Positions 7,906-17,713 of a DNA stretch of 64,000 nt are shown here, one piece after another; within the stretch, counting starts at the first letter, position 1; every line of letters starts with the position of its first letter. The position numbers and the translations under genes are program-made. Location of the stretch: the NCBI RefSeq assembly GCF_014844035.1, contig NZ_CP062159.1:496001-560000 (forward strand). The letters are read 5' to 3'. A model generated the notes under the pieces. The model did not search any database. It worked only from the letters and a program-made list of their open reading frames with translations, and was not told where the DNA came from. The DNA comes from Flavobacterium sp. MDT1-60 (GTDB lineage Bacteria; Bacteroidota; Bacteroidia; Flavobacteriales; Flavobacteriaceae).

Positions 7906-10900
7906 TTAGAAACTTACTTCTACTCCTAAAGAAATTGTTCTTGGATTTGGAAAAGATCCCGCATCATATCCTCTTGAAAGTAATCCCTCACTATTAAAAT
8001 CAGGATCATAACCCTCATATTTAGTAATGGTCAATAAATTTTGTCCATTGATATAAACTTTGGCTTTTTGAATAAATTTATCATTCAGCGGAATGTTATA
8101 CCCTATTTCCATTGTTTGTAACCTTACATAATCACCACTTTCTATAAATCTGTTTGACTCTCTTGCATTTCCGTTAGGGTCACCAATCACAGGTGCCGGA
8201 ACATTTGTATTGGTATTTGTAGGTGTCCAGTAGTTCAGTTCGTCTATGTGATGATTTGTATATTGCCCTATCATTAAATTACGATACATGGCATTGAACA
8301 CTTTATTTCCGCCACTTCCCTGCCAGAACATTGAGAAATCAAAGTTTGCATAAGAAGCACTAAAATTCATACCGAAACCATATTTAGGAATTGATACTCC
8401 CTGAAAAGTTCTGTCAGCATCTGTAATAGCGCCATCACCGTTTACGTCTCTAAATTTGATATCACCAGGTGCTGCACCTGTTTGAGTTGGTGAAGAAGAA
8501 ACTTCTGCTGCATTTTGGAAAATACCTACTGCTTCCCAGGCAAAAAGTTCACCAACAGATCTTCCCACTTGTGTTTTTGAAAATGTTCCGTAAAGAGGGT
8601 TTCCGTTAACTCCAATTTTAGTAACTTCATTTTTCAGCGTACCAAAATTGGCAGAAATATCATATTTGAATTTATGATGGTGATTACTATATGATGCTGT
8701 AAACTCCAAACCATGATTTTTCATGTCTCCTGCATTAGTAAAAATATCTGCCGGAAAAGCTCCTGTAGAAAAAGGTAAAGGCACCCTAACTAATATATCA
8801 GTAACTTTTTTAGAAAAATATTCTGCTGTAAATTGTAAATCATTATTTAGGAATCCCAGCTCTAATGCAATATTTGAACTGCTTGTTTTTTCCCATTTTA
8901 CATTAGGATCAAGGGCAGCTACAACAGTTGTCCCAGGAGCTAGCTCGTTATTAAAATCATAGCTGGCGAAACCATTAACTGTTGAAGCAAAAAAGTACTG
9001 CGGAATTGTATTGTTACCCAATGTACCATAACCTCCTCTAAGTTTGATATTGCTTACCCATTCTGGTAATTTTAAAAACTTTTCATTACTAATTTTCCAT
9101 CCTCCGGAGAAAGAATAAAAATTTGCCGAATTATTTTGCTCGCTAAAAAGAGATGTTCTGTCCTGTCTAAAATTAGCCTGCAACAAATACCTGTCATCAT
9201 AATTATAATTTAATCTGCTGATATAGGATATTCCTGTAATTGTAAATTTATATTCACTTGCATTTCTGGCATCAGCATATTGAAGCATCGGAATTTCTCC
9301 CGGCGTATACCCTACACCTCTCATATTATATTTATGATTGTCTCTTCTTTCCTGAATCCAGCCTGCAAGAGCATCAATTTTATGTTTTCCAAGTGTAACT
9401 TCATAAGTCAATAAATTATTCATGAAAGTTCTTAGCTCATTTCCAGTTTCTACATCTAAAGAAGCTTCGTCATTTGTAGTAATATAGTACCAGCCTAAAT
9501 CACTTGGCGGAATAAATTTTCTGTTTTCCCAGTCAGTTCTGTCGTAACTGATATCCAATTTATATTTAAGTCCTTTTACAATCTCTATTTCACCCCAGAT
9601 ATCACCTATAAAACGATTTCTTTTTCCGTTATTATCGATCAGATTATTATATCCGATTGGGTTCATTGAAATCGCTCTTTGTGTTAAATTATCAGTACCG
9701 CCATAACCTCCAAGTCTGTTAGGATCATAAACAGGCATTGTTGGAACAGCGCCTAATAAATCACTAATTGGCGTCTGACCTAAATTATATTCATTAAAAA
9801 TTTCTTTATCAGATTGGGTATAGGCAATTTTTGCCCCGTATTTGAATTTTCCTTTTTTACCGTTTAAATTCAAATTGGTTGACAATCTTTCATAATCCTG
9901 TGGTGTTTTTAAATAACTTGTATTTTTAAAATAGTCCACATTAAAACTATAATTAATATTTTCTGCACCTCCGGTAAATGTAAGGGCCTGATTTTGTACA
10001 ACACCAGTCTGTAATCCTTCTTTTTGCCAGTCTGTATCAACGTTTGAGATGTAAGACGGACTTGCAGGATTATTTCCAGGAGCAATACTTACCGGAACTC
10101 CGGCTCTGATATCTCTGTTTCTTTCTGCTTCGCTGGTAATTTTTTGATATCCGACACGATCAGTCACATCCCATCTTTTTGAAACATCCTGAAGCCCCAC
10201 AATCGATTTAAATTTGATATCCATTCTGCCGGCTTTTCCTTTTTTAGTTGTAATAATAACAACTCCATTTGCTCCACGAACACCGTAAATCGCTGCTGAA
10301 GAAGCATCTTTTAAAACCTGCATGGATTCAATTTCTCCCGGTGCAAAATCGTAAGGAGCATCAACCATAATTCCGTCAATAACAAAAAGAGGATTGTTAT
10401 TTGTGAATGAAGTTATCCCCCTAATTTTAACATTTACAAAACCTCCAGGCTCACCTGATGATTGCACGGTTACTCCCGGAACCTGTCCCTGAAGCATTTT
10501 TGCAGCATCGTATGTTACTGTTTTTTTAGCCGATTCTAAATTTACGACACTTACAGACCCTGTTAAATCTGATTTCTTTTGAGTCCCGTAACCTATTACA
10601 ACTACTTCATTTAATTTATTAGTGTCTTCACTTAATACGGCATTTATTTTAGATAGATTTCCTACTGTTATTTCCTGATTTTGAAATCCCAGAAATGAAA
10701 AAACTAAAACATCATTTGGGGATGCTTTAATATTATACTCTCCATCAAATCCAGTAACTGCTACTGTTTTGGTTCCTTTTATCATAATGTTCACGCCCGG
10801 CAAGGGTAACTTGTCTTGTGCCGAGGTAACAACTCCGCTAATCTCTTTGCCCTGAGCCGACATTTGATTAACAGAGAAAAATAGCATCATTAATGCTAAA

Positions 10901-10962
10901 AGCCATTCTTTTTTTGGCAATAAAAAATTGCAATAAAAAAATAATCGTTGGTTTGTTATCAT
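7906..10962 (-). CDS. susC-like: SusC/RagA-family TonB-dependent oligosaccharide transporter
   Basis: 1018 aa from the chosen start. The frame stays open 26 codons further up, but those encode an unlikely N-terminus and overlap the promoter; the ATG at 10962 gives a signal peptide ending NQMSAQ. Next come a carboxypeptidase-like beta-sandwich (GKEISGVVTSAQDKLPLPGV), the SusC signature NEVVVIGYGTQKKSDLTGSV, a plug with GVRGANGVVIITTKKGK, and a 22-strand barrel ending in an aromatic strand (LGVEVSF). It imports oligosaccharides through the outer membrane using TonB energy. The promoter region has an AraR-like operator at 11001-11015. Confidence 0.95.
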   Translation of the reverse strand: MITNQRLFFYCNFLLPKKEWLLALMMLFFSVNQMSAQGKEISGVVTSAQDKLPLPGVNIMIKGTKTVAVTGFDGEYNIKASPNDVLVFSFLGFQNQEITVGNLSKINAVLSEDTNKLNEVVVIGYGTQKKSDLTGSVSVVNLESAKKTVTYDAAKMLQGQVPGVTVQSSGEPGGFVNVKIRGITSFTNNNPLFVIDGIMVDAPYDFAPGEIESMQVLKDASSAAIYGVRGANGVVIITTKKGKAGRMDIKFKSIVGLQDVSKRWDVTDRVGYQKITSEAERNRDIRAGVPVSIAPGNNPASPSYISNVDTDWQKEGLQTGVVQNQALTFTGGAENINYSFNVDYFKNTSYLKTPQDYERLSTNLNLNGKKGKFKYGAKIAYTQSDKEIFNEYNLGQTPISDLLGAVPTMPVYDPNRLGGYGGTDNLTQRAISMNPIGYNNLIDNNGKRNRFIGDIWGEIEIVKGLKYKLDISYDRTDWENRKFIPPSDLGWYYITTNDEASLDVETGNELRTFMNNLLTYEVTLGKHKIDALAGWIQERRDNHKYNMRGVGYTPGEIPMLQYADARNASEYKFTITGISYISRLNYNYDDRYLLQANFRQDRTSLFSEQNNSANFYSFSGGWKISNEKFLKLPEWVSNIKLRGGYGTLGNNTIPQYFFASTVNGFASYDFNNELAPGTTVVAALDPNVKWEKTSSSNIALELGFLNNDLQFTAEYFSKKVTDILVRVPLPFSTGAFPADIFTNAGDMKNHGLEFTASYSNHHHKFKYDISANFGTLKNEVTKIGVNGNPLYGTFSKTQVGRSVGELFAWEAVGIFQNAAEVSSSPTQTGAAPGDIKFRDVNGDGAITDADRTFQGVSIPKYGFGMNFSASYANFDFSMFWQGSGGNKVFNAMYRNLMIGQYTNHHIDELNYWTPTNTNTNVPAPVIGDPNGNARESNRFIESGDYVRLQTMEIGYNIPLNDKFIQKAKVYINGQNLLTITKYEGYDPDFNSEGLLSRGYDAGSFPNPRTISLGVEVSF

Positions 10963-11000
10963 ATTGGTTTTTTTAAGGTTGGTTAGTTGTATAATTATAA

Positions 11001-11026
11001 GTGTTAATTCTACATTTGTAAATTTA
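11001..11026 (-). promoter_or_regulatory. susC promoter with AraR-like operator
   Basis: The near-palindrome GTGTTAATTCTACAT (11001-11015) matches the other copies listed at 11165, 11450, 15319 and 20010. On the minus strand a -7-like box TAAATTTA (11019-11026; consensus TAnnTTTG, one mismatch) ends 3 bp before the operator. The same 3-bp spacing is seen at the transketolase promoter. The operator would cover the transcription start, a repressor position. Confidence 0.6.
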
Positions 11027-11164
11027 ACTAAAAAAAACACTCAAAAACAAATTAATATCATAAAAAAAGTCAAGAAAAAAAATACATATCGTAAATTAAG
11101 TGTTAAATGAACATTTAAAACCTGCTATTTTTTTCAAAAAAAGTGCCTTTTTTGAAAGTTATTT

Positions 11165-11179
11165 GTGTAAAATTTACAC
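11165..11179 (+). promoter_or_regulatory. AraR-like operator, perfect 7-1-7 palindrome
   Basis: GTGTAAA-A-TTTACAC is a perfect palindrome about a central A and the best copy of the motif in the window. It lies 341 bp upstream of the regulator gene and 203 bp upstream of the susC start, so it could serve either. Confidence 0.65.
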
Positions 11180-11449
11180 TTTTTATCAAAAAGCAACTTT
11201 TTAAGCAAAAAATGCTTTTTTCAAAAACTATTTAATTTTGAGTAATTTAAAACGCATAAAATGTTATTTTTGTAAAAAAAATCTTGTTTTATTTGTCAGA
11301 TTTTTCACTTTTACACAATAGCATTTTTAAAAACTATCCTGTAACTATCCTGTTTTCATCTTAAAAAAGTCTTAAATTGAGTAACAGACTGTTATTTTTT
11401 TCTAAAAAGTTATTTTTTTAACGCTATTTTTGAGTAGTTATTTGTGTAA

Positions 11450-11464
11450 GTGTAAAATCTACAT
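11450..11464 (+). promoter_or_regulatory. AraR-like operator proximal to the regulator gene
   Basis: GTGTAAAATCTACAT, 56 bp before the ATG of the NUDIX regulator. An extra half-site GTGTAAG overlaps its left end (11444-11450). The position suggests autoregulation. Confidence 0.6.
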
Positions 11465-11520
11465 TAATAAATTATGAAACGTATTAAGAAGTTTATATAT
11501 TTACCAATAAAATATTTAAT

Positions 11521-12210
11521 ATGCTAAACAGTTATAGCTCTGCCGATAAAGTCCTATTAGCAGTAGATTGTATCATTTTTGGATTTGACCATGAGGGGTT
11601 GAAAATTCTTTTAATCAAAAGGGATTTTGAGCCCGAAAGAGGAAAATGGTCTTTAATTGGAGGATTTTTAAAGCGCGATGAGGTACTTGACAACGCTGCT
11701 ATTAGAATATTACATACCTATACCGGGTTACACGACATTTATATGGAGCAATTATATGCTTATAGCGAAATTGATCGTGACCCTGTCGAAAGAACCATTT
11801 CAGTATCGTACTACGCCTTAATTAATATTGAAAATCACAATACGGAACTTATTAAAAATTATCACGCGCAATGGTTTAGTATAACTGATGCTCCAAACTT
11901 AATTTTTGACCACAACGAAATGGTAGATTACGCCATCAAAAGGTTACGTTACAGAACTTCAATAAAACCAATCGGGTTTGAATTATTGCCTGAAAAATTC
12001 ACGATGCGTCAGTTATTGGAATTATACGAAGCAATTTTGAGTAAAGAACTAGACAAACGAAACTTTATCAGTAAAATTAATTCATTAGAAATACTGAATA
12101 AATTAGATGAAAAAGACATGCAATCATCCCGAAAAGGTTCTTATTTGTATACTTTCAACAAAGAAAAATATGAAGAAAAATTACTAAATGATTTTGTGCT
12201 GAATTTATAA
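11521..12210 (+). CDS. araR-like: NUDIX-domain transcriptional regulator of arabinose use (AraR-like)
   Basis: 229 aa. Residues ~10-140 form a NUDIX fold (KILLIKRDFEPERGKWSLIGGFL), but the NUDIX box that follows lacks the catalytic REXXEE glutamates (it reads AAIRILHTYTGL), so it should bind a ligand and not hydrolyse one. Residues ~145-229 form a winged helix (FTMRQLLELYEAILSKELDKRNF). This is the architecture of NrtR/AraR regulators; in Bacteroides thetaiotaomicron such a protein responds to L-arabinose. Its position divergent from susC, and the palindromes in the shared promoter, support that role. The effector is inferred. Confidence 0.85.
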   Translation: MLNSYSSADKVLLAVDCIIFGFDHEGLKILLIKRDFEPERGKWSLIGGFLKRDEVLDNAAIRILHTYTGLHDIYMEQLYAYSEIDRDPVERTISVSYYALINIENHNTELIKNYHAQWFSITDAPNLIFDHNEMVDYAIKRLRYRTSIKPIGFELLPEKFTMRQLLELYEAILSKELDKRNFISKINSLEILNKLDEKDMQSSRKGSYLYTFNKEKYEEKLLNDFVLNL

Positions 12211-12217
12211 TTAAAAG

Positions 12218-12286
12218 TTTAGCCACAGATTACACAGATTAACACAGATTTTTTTAATCTTCTTAATCCTTTAATCTGTGGCTATT
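12218..12286. repeat. CACAGATT-type inverted repeat
   Basis: TAGCCACAGATTA at the left and TAATCTGTGGCTA at the right enclose short repeats of ACACAGATT. Found directly 3' of the regulator gene. The same layout with other words occurs at 12383, 27661, 39720, 40971, 43367 and 49921. Confidence 0.7.
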
Positions 12287-12297
12287 TTTTTACAACA

Positions 12298-12333
12298 AAA
12301 AACCCTGAAACCTACAAACTTTCAGGGTTTTTA
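12298..12333. terminator. bidirectional intrinsic terminator
   Basis: AAACCCTGAAA ... TTTCAGGGTTT with a 9-nt loop, A-run on one side and T-run on the other. It sits between the convergent regulator gene and transaldolase and can end both transcripts. Confidence 0.85.
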
Positions 12334-12382
12334 CTTCAATAAAACTACTATTAAAAACTAAACAAATTTTTCTTTTTGCGAT

Positions 12383-12482
12383 TAGCCACGGATTGAATGA
12401 ATTTAAACGGGTTACCACGGATTTTTATGACTATTATTGTGACTAAAAAACCTGTGTAAATCCGTTTAATCAGTAAAATCAG
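12383..12482. repeat. CACGGATT-type intergenic repeat
   Basis: AGCCACGGATTGAATGAATTTAAACGG and, about 55 bp on, AAATCCGTTTAATCAGTAAAATCAG make an imperfect inverted repeat. It is a word variant of the element at 12218. It abuts the 3' end of transaldolase. Confidence 0.55.
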
Positions 12483-12493
12483 TAGACCAATTT

Positions 12494-13150
12494 CTAGCTA
12501 TTTCCTTTTTGGTAATCTGCTAAAAAGGTTGCTAAACCAATATCTGTTAAAGGATGTTTCAACAAACCTTCAATCGCACTTAACGGCCCGGTAATAACAT
12601 CTGCTCCGGTTTTGGCACAATTAATAATATGCATTACGTGTCGAACTGAAGCCGCCAGTATTTGCGTTTCAAAACCATAATTATCATAAATCAATCTGAT
12701 TTCTTCAATCAAATTCATTCCGTCTGTCGAAATATCATCCAGACGACCAATAAAAGGTGACACATATGTTGCCCCTGCTTTTGCAGCCAGTAATGCCTGA
12801 CCTGAAGAAAACACCAATGTACAATTGGTTTTAATTCCTTTATTTGCAAAATATCTGATTGCTTTTACACCGTCTTTTATCATCGGAATTTTTACCACAA
12901 TCTGCGGATGCAATGCTGCCAGTTTTTCTCCTTCAGCAATCATTCCTTCAAAATCTGTCGAAATTACCTCAGCGCTTACATCGCCGTCAACCAGTTCGCA
13001 AATTTTTATGTAATGATCCAGAATATTCTGAGCGCCTGTAATTCCTTCTTTTGCCATTAATGACGGGTTTGTGGTTACACCATCTAAAACTCCCAAATCA
13101 TTGGCTTCTTTTATATCTTTTAAATTCGCTGTATCTATAAAAAATTTCAT
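12494..13150 (-). CDS. tal: transaldolase, short MipB/TalC type
   Basis: 218 aa, the length of the small transaldolase/fructose-6-phosphate aldolase subfamily. It begins [10 protein letters not shown] and has GVTTNPSL, the Schiff-base Lys87 in VVKIPM, and [11 protein letters not shown]. It moves a dihydroxyacetone unit between pentose phosphate intermediates. It lies 8 bp downstream of transketolase, so the two form an operon for the non-oxidative pentose phosphate pathway. Expression is probably tied to arabinose through the AraR-like operator before transketolase. Confidence 0.93.
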   Translation of the reverse strand: MKFFIDTANLKDIKEANDLGVLDGVTTNPSLMAKEGITGAQNILDHYIKICELVDGDVSAEVISTDFEGMIAEGEKLAALHPQIVVKIPMIKDGVKAIRYFANKGIKTNCTLVFSSGQALLAAKAGATYVSPFIGRLDDISTDGMNLIEEIRLIYDNYGFETQILAASVRHVMHIINCAKTGADVITGPLSAIEGLLKHPLTDIGLATFLADYQKGNS

Positions 13151-13158
13151 CTTTCTTT

Positions 13159-15210
13159 TTATTTTATGTTATAATTATTCTGCTCCAAATATTTAATAAT
13201 TTCTTCGCAGGCATTTTTACTGGTAAATCCAAATTTCTGATCCAGAACCGAAGCCGGGGCTGAATATCCAAAATGATCCAATCCGAAAACTTTCCCTCTG
13301 CTACCCACTAAACTTTCCAGGTTGACAGGAAGTCCTGCCGTAAGTCCGAAAACCAATTGATTATGCGGAATAACACTTTCCTGATATTCTTTTGACTGAG
13401 ATCTGAAAAGTCCTTCTGAAATTATTGAAGCAACATTTATTTTTATTTTGATGATGTGTTCCAACTCTTCTGCAGCTTCAATTAGTGTCGCTACTTCAGA
13501 TCCGTTGGCAACTAAAGTGATGGCAGGATCATCATTTGATTTGACTAAATAACCGCCTTTTTTTGCTTTTAAAGCGTCTTCAAATCTTGAATTTCCAGTT
13601 GCCGGAATAGCAGCAATTTCTTGTCTTGAGAGAATTAGACCCGTTGGTGTTTTCTTGTTTTCCAACGCCATTTGCCAGGCAACAGAAGTTTCAATAGCAT
13701 CAGCCGGACGAAGTGCCAACAAACTTTGATCACCCGAATGATTTTTAATTTTTTCTAATAATCGAATTTGTGCTTCCTGCTCAATTGGCTGGTGCGTAGG
13801 TCCGTCTTCGCCAACGCGGAAGGAGTCGTGTGTCCAGACATATTTTACCGGTAATTCCTGAATTGCCGCCAAACGAATCGCAGGCTTCATATAATCAGAA
13901 AAAACAAAAAATGTTGCGACTACCGGAATTACACCACCGTGAAGTGCGATTCCGTTCGCAATTGCAGCCATTGTTAATTCGGCTACTCCGGCTTGCAGAA
14001 AGGCTCCGTTGAAATCATTTTTCTTTAAGATCGATGATTTTTTCAAAAAGCCATCTGTTTTATCACTGTTAGATAAATCCGCAGAAGAGACAATCATGTT
14101 TTCTACATTTTCAGCCAAATATCCTAAAACTGCTGCTGACGCATCTCTTGTTGCTGCATTTGTTTTTTGAGCGATTGAACCGAAATCTAAAGTTGGTAAA
14201 TCTCCATTAAAAAACTGTTTTATCTTTTGAGCTGCTTCTGGATTCTGACTTTCCCAAACCAAAATTTTTGCTTTTCTCTCAGCCGATTCTGCCGTTTTCT
14301 GATTTAAAATAGTAGCATAATGTGCTGCAACTTCTTCATAAATAGCAAATGAATCTTCAACCTTAGCTCCTAAGTTCAATAATGTTTTTTCAAAATCGGC
14401 TTTGGTTGCTCCAATAGGTTTTCCGTGAAGTTCACATTGTCCTTCATACATAGATCCGTCGGCAGTTACGCAACCTTTTCCCATTATGGTTCGGCCAATA
14501 ATCAGTGTTGGTTTTTCCGTTTCGTTATGTGCTTCCGTCAGAGCTTTACGAATCTGATCATGATCATGTCCGTCAATAGTAACCACTTTCCAACCCCATG
14601 ATTCATATTTCATCGCGGTATTTTCGGTCGTAACCTCATCTGTCATAGACGAAAGCTGTACATCATTTGAATCGTAAAACATAATGAAATTATTCAGTCC
14701 CAAATGTCCGGCAATACGTCCCGCGCCTTGCGAGATTTCTTCCTGAACACCTCCGTCTGTAATGAAACCGTATATTTTATGATCGAATAAATTCTCAAAC
14801 CTCGCCGAGAGAAATTTAGCTGCAATCGCTGCTCCAACTCCCATTGCATGCCCCTGACCCAGTGGTCCGGAAGTGTTTTCGATTCCTCTTTTTACATCAA
14901 CTTCAGGATGCCCAGGTGTTACAGAACCCCATTGTCTGAAATTTTGAAGATCTGTCTTTTCGAAATTACCCAACAAATAATATTGGGCATACATTAATGC
15001 AGAAAGGTGCCCGGCATCCATAAAAAAACGATCTCTGAAAATCCAGTTCATATCACTGGGATCATATTTTAAATATTCGGTATATAAAATATGCATAAAA
15101 TCAGCACCTCCCATGGCTCCGCCAGGATGGCCTGAATTCGCTTTTTCGACCATCGAAATGGCTAAAGCACGAATATTATTTGCGGCTAATTGGTCAATTT
15201 TGTTGTTCAT
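13159..15210 (-). CDS. tkt: transketolase
   Basis: 683 aa, full length. The N-terminal thiamine-binding half shows [33 protein letters not shown] and [18 protein letters not shown], with SND for the diphosphate/metal site. The pyrimidine-binding half has [15 protein letters not shown], and the C-terminal domain begins about residue 540. It transfers two-carbon units between sugar phosphates, the entry route for arabinose-derived xylulose 5-phosphate. First gene of the tkt-tal operon; promoter with a regulatory palindrome at 15319-15344. Confidence 0.96.
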   Translation of the reverse strand: MNNKIDQLAANNIRALAISMVEKANSGHPGGAMGGADFMHILYTEYLKYDPSDMNWIFRDRFFMDAGHLSALMYAQYYLLGNFEKTDLQNFRQWGSVTPGHPEVDVKRGIENTSGPLGQGHAMGVGAAIAAKFLSARFENLFDHKIYGFITDGGVQEEISQGAGRIAGHLGLNNFIMFYDSNDVQLSSMTDEVTTENTAMKYESWGWKVVTIDGHDHDQIRKALTEAHNETEKPTLIIGRTIMGKGCVTADGSMYEGQCELHGKPIGATKADFEKTLLNLGAKVEDSFAIYEEVAAHYATILNQKTAESAERKAKILVWESQNPEAAQKIKQFFNGDLPTLDFGSIAQKTNAATRDASAAVLGYLAENVENMIVSSADLSNSDKTDGFLKKSSILKKNDFNGAFLQAGVAELTMAAIANGIALHGGVIPVVATFFVFSDYMKPAIRLAAIQELPVKYVWTHDSFRVGEDGPTHQPIEQEAQIRLLEKIKNHSGDQSLLALRPADAIETSVAWQMALENKKTPTGLILSRQEIAAIPATGNSRFEDALKAKKGGYLVKSNDDPAITLVANGSEVATLIEAAEELEHIIKIKINVASIISEGLFRSQSKEYQESVIPHNQLVFGLTAGLPVNLESLVGSRGKVFGLDHFGYSAPASVLDQKFGFTSKNACEEIIKYLEQNNYNIK

Positions 15211-15318
15211 TTTTAAGTAATCTAAGTGGTTTGTGGTTAATAGCGGTTTTATAATTTGTGTTGCAGAATTCCGAAAAGAAAAAAAAATATTTTCAATTAA
15301 AACAAAAACAAATAATAA

Positions 15319-15344
15319 GTGTATAATTTACATTTGCAAATGTA
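15319..15344 (-). promoter_or_regulatory. transketolase promoter with AraR-like operator
   Basis: On the minus strand the -7 box TACATTTG (15337-15344, exact TAnnTTTG) is followed 3 bp later by the operator read on the plus strand as GTGTATAATTTACAT (15319-15333). A bound repressor would cover the transcription start. Confidence 0.7.
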
Positions 15345-15473
15345 TGTAAAAAAATTTCACGAAAACAAAAAATTGCATCCTTATTTTTTTTACCAATAAT
15401 TTATAGATCTAATAAACAAAAATAGATATAATTGTGATATAAATAATCATTTGGAGAAATGACATAAAAATCA

Positions 15474-16472
15474 TCACAAGGAATTTCGCATAATAAGAGA
15501 TGATTTATTTTCGATTTGTACGTTATTTCCCTTAATAACCATTTCGGCTAAAATTTTTCCCATCATCTCAAAATGGGTCGAAATTGTACTAATACCATTG
15601 GCTACTACTTTTTTCAAAGGTGTTTCATTATAGGATATAATTCCAAAATCAGAACCTAGTTTCAAATTCTGATTTCTGGCATTTTCAATTACAGCAACTA
15701 AATCACGATCATTCGGAATAATATAGAGATCTCCTAAAGTAATTTCACGATCGGTAAATTCGGTTATAATTTCAGACTCAAAATGGTACTCCGCGCAAAA
15801 AGCTTCAAAGCCTAATTTCATTCCAAGCGGCTCTCTGAATCCCGGGAAAATCAGAATCAATTTTTTGTATTTGCCTAATCTCGATTTTGCTTTTAGCAAT
15901 CCTTCAAAAATGTCTTTTTCATGATTTTGATAAATGGCCGGATACAATCTTAAAGTGGGATTGGTCTGATCTAAAATAATTACATCATTTACTGGTAGGG
16001 TTTTTATCAAATTGACTATATCGGTCAAATTGGTTGGCATGATAATATATTTCGTATAATTCCCATTGCTGTCATTTATCAATTTTTGAAACACCTGAGA
16101 ATTGAAATGATGAAAGAAAATATCAACCTGAACATTTTTTCCAATGTTTTTTAAAAATGAATTATAGATATCTTCCTTGAAAATATTTAGTTCATCAAAA
16201 AGTAAAAATATCTTCTGTTTTATAGCAATTTCAATGCTTTTCACGTAATATCCCTTACCGGGAATGGCGTAAATTATCCCTCTTTTTTTCAATTCATCAT
16301 AGCCTAACAAAACGGTATCACGTGATAACGAAAAAGCCAAACAGACTTTATTGACCGATGGAAGCCGATCTCCTTTAACCAATTTCCCATCCTCAATTGC
16401 TTTTTCAATTGAAAGAATAATCTGTTTATATTTTGGCAAACCAAGATTGCTTTGAATGGAAATTATATTCAT
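15474..16472 (-). CDS. GntR-type regulator with sugar-binding-protein-like sensor domain
   Basis: 332 aa. Residues ~8-75 form a GntR winged helix (GDRLPSVNKVCLAFSLSRDT, then the wing RGIIYAIPGKGYYV). The remainder resembles a LacI/periplasmic-binding-protein fold (YIIMPTNLTDIV, IPNDRDLVAVIENARNQ, LGSDFGIISYNETPLKKVV), the architecture of Bacillus AraR. It is divergent from galM-galK-galT with only ~100 bp between the translation starts, so it probably controls galactose genes. A direct repeat in that gap (16505-16524) is the likely binding site. The ligand is not known. Confidence 0.85.
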   Translation of the reverse strand: MNIISIQSNLGLPKYKQIILSIEKAIEDGKLVKGDRLPSVNKVCLAFSLSRDTVLLGYDELKKRGIIYAIPGKGYYVKSIEIAIKQKIFLLFDELNIFKEDIYNSFLKNIGKNVQVDIFFHHFNSQVFQKLINDSNGNYTKYIIMPTNLTDIVNLIKTLPVNDVIILDQTNPTLRLYPAIYQNHEKDIFEGLLKAKSRLGKYKKLILIFPGFREPLGMKLGFEAFCAEYHFESEIITEFTDREITLGDLYIIPNDRDLVAVIENARNQNLKLGSDFGIISYNETPLKKVVANGISTISTHFEMMGKILAEMVIKGNNVQIENKSSLIMRNSL

Positions 16473-16504
16473 GAAAAAATATTTTTTTGCGCAATATACA
16501 AAAA

Positions 16505-16550
16505 ACTGGTAGGTACTGGTATGTAAAAGTCGAGAATGTTTCTATTTTTG
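16505..16550 (+). promoter_or_regulatory. galM promoter with 10-bp direct repeat (candidate GntR operator)
   Basis: ACTGGTAGGT followed at once by ACTGGTATGT (16505-16524), two 10-bp units, one helical turn each. A -7 box TATTTTTG lies at 16543-16550. Because transcription would start near 16557, translation must begin at the ATG at 16575 and not at the in-frame ATG at 16536. Confidence 0.6.
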
Positions 16551-16574
16551 AATTTCACATTTGGTAAAATTAAT

Positions 16575-17630
16575 ATGGAAATAAAACAAATATCGCATTT
16601 TCAAGATCAGTCTGACTGTAAATTGTTTGGTTTAATGTCTGATAACGAAGAAATTCATTCTTTCGAATTGACTAATAAAAATGGAATGAAAGTTCAGCTT
16701 ATCAATTATGGAGCAACGGTTACTTCTTTAAAAGTTCCTGCTTCAAACGGAAAACTGGTCGATGTTGTTTTAGGTTTTGATACTTTAGAATCTTATTTAT
16801 CTTCTTATAATTTACCGAGCGCTCCTTATTTCGGAACCACAGTTGGCCGCTATGCAGGAAGAATTAGTAAAGGTCGTTTTACTTTAAACAATGAAACATT
16901 TCAGCTGGCTGGCAATAATAATGGTAATACCTTACATGGAGGAAATATAGGTTTTGGAAAAAGAGTTTGGAATGTAACCGACTTAACTGGTGGGGAAAAT
17001 CCATCGATAACTTTTAGCCTTTTAAGTGAAGATTCTGATGAAAATTTCCCGGGAGAATTACATGTTTATCTAACTTATACTTTAACCGAAGAAAACGAAC
17101 TAAAGCTGGAATACAAGGCTACAACTACAAGAGATACGGTTATTAATTTAACACATCATAGTTATTTCAACCTTGACGGTCACGATACTTCGGTATTAGG
17201 TCAGCAAATGTATATTGATGCTTCTAAAATGTTAGAAACAGATTCTAACAATATTCCAACAGGAAAATTTACAGCTCTTTCTAATCATGCTTTCGATTTC
17301 AGAACACCTAAAACCTGTCCTTCTTCAATCGATAATTCTTTTGTAATTGAATCTCAGAATAAAGTTGCTGCTCAATTATTCAGTGAGAAAAACAATTTAC
17401 AAATGAGTGTTTACACAGATCAGCCAAGTGTACATATATATGTAGGCGGAAATTGTTTTGATATCCTTCAAGGAAAAGAAAACACAAAATATCATGCAAC
17501 AAGCGGAATTTGTTTTGAAACCCAAAATTTTCCGGATGCGCCAAATCAGGCTCATTTCCCAAATTCAGTTTTGAAAAAAGGCGATGAATACCGTCAGACA
17601 ACAGTTTATAAATTTGATCGTATTAATTAA
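16575..17630 (+). CDS. galM: aldose 1-epimerase (galactose mutarotase)
   Basis: 351 aa from the chosen start (the upstream ATG at 16536 overlaps the promoter). GalM fold: NYGATVTSLKVP, FGTTVGRYAGRI, NTLHGGNIGFGKRVW with the catalytic-site His, NLTHHSYFNLDG, and GICFETQNFPDAPNQAHFP with the conserved Glu near the C-terminus. Interconverts alpha and beta galactose for GalK. No signal peptide, so cytoplasmic. First of galM-galK-galT on the plus strand. Confidence 0.95.
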   Translation: MEIKQISHFQDQSDCKLFGLMSDNEEIHSFELTNKNGMKVQLINYGATVTSLKVPASNGKLVDVVLGFDTLESYLSSYNLPSAPYFGTTVGRYAGRISKGRFTLNNETFQLAGNNNGNTLHGGNIGFGKRVWNVTDLTGGENPSITFSLLSEDSDENFPGELHVYLTYTLTEENELKLEYKATTTRDTVINLTHHSYFNLDGHDTSVLGQQMYIDASKMLETDSNNIPTGKFTALSNHAFDFRTPKTCPSSIDNSFVIESQNKVAAQLFSEKNNLQMSVYTDQPSVHIYVGGNCFDILQGKENTKYHATSGICFETQNFPDAPNQAHFPNSVLKKGDEYRQTTVYKFDRIN

Positions 17631-17713
17631 TTATCCTAAAAAACATATTTTTTATCTGATTCTAATGATTTTTCATTTGAATTTCAAGACAACACTATTA
17701 CAATTACAAAATA

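Larger units (their letters stand above)
11041..11520. promoter_or_regulatory. divergent control region between susC and the NUDIX regulator
   Basis: 480 bp, very A+T rich, no credible ORF. It holds two more operator copies (11165-11179 and 11450-11464), each preceded by the same 14-mer AGTTATTTGTGTAA (11157-11170 and 11436-11449). It also holds two A/T hairpins that look like weak terminators: TTCAAAAAA...TTTTTTGAA near 11133-11157, and AAGCA-AAAAA-TGCTT followed by T6 at 11203-11222. The hairpin plus T-run downstream of the first operator may end a short leader transcript. Confidence 0.5.

Noticed and set aside
10963..11040. 26-codon N-terminal extension of SusC
   Set aside because: It runs through the operator and promoter region, and the signal peptide fits the ATG at 10962.
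12218..12482. CRISPR-like array in the repeats after the NUDIX regulator
   Set aside because: Units are short, unevenly spaced and palindromic, with no constant repeat/unique spacer pattern and no cas genes.
16536..16574. Earlier ATG start for galM
   Set aside because: It precedes or overlaps the -7 box TATTTTTG at 16543-16550; the extra 13 residues do not fit a GalM N-terminus.
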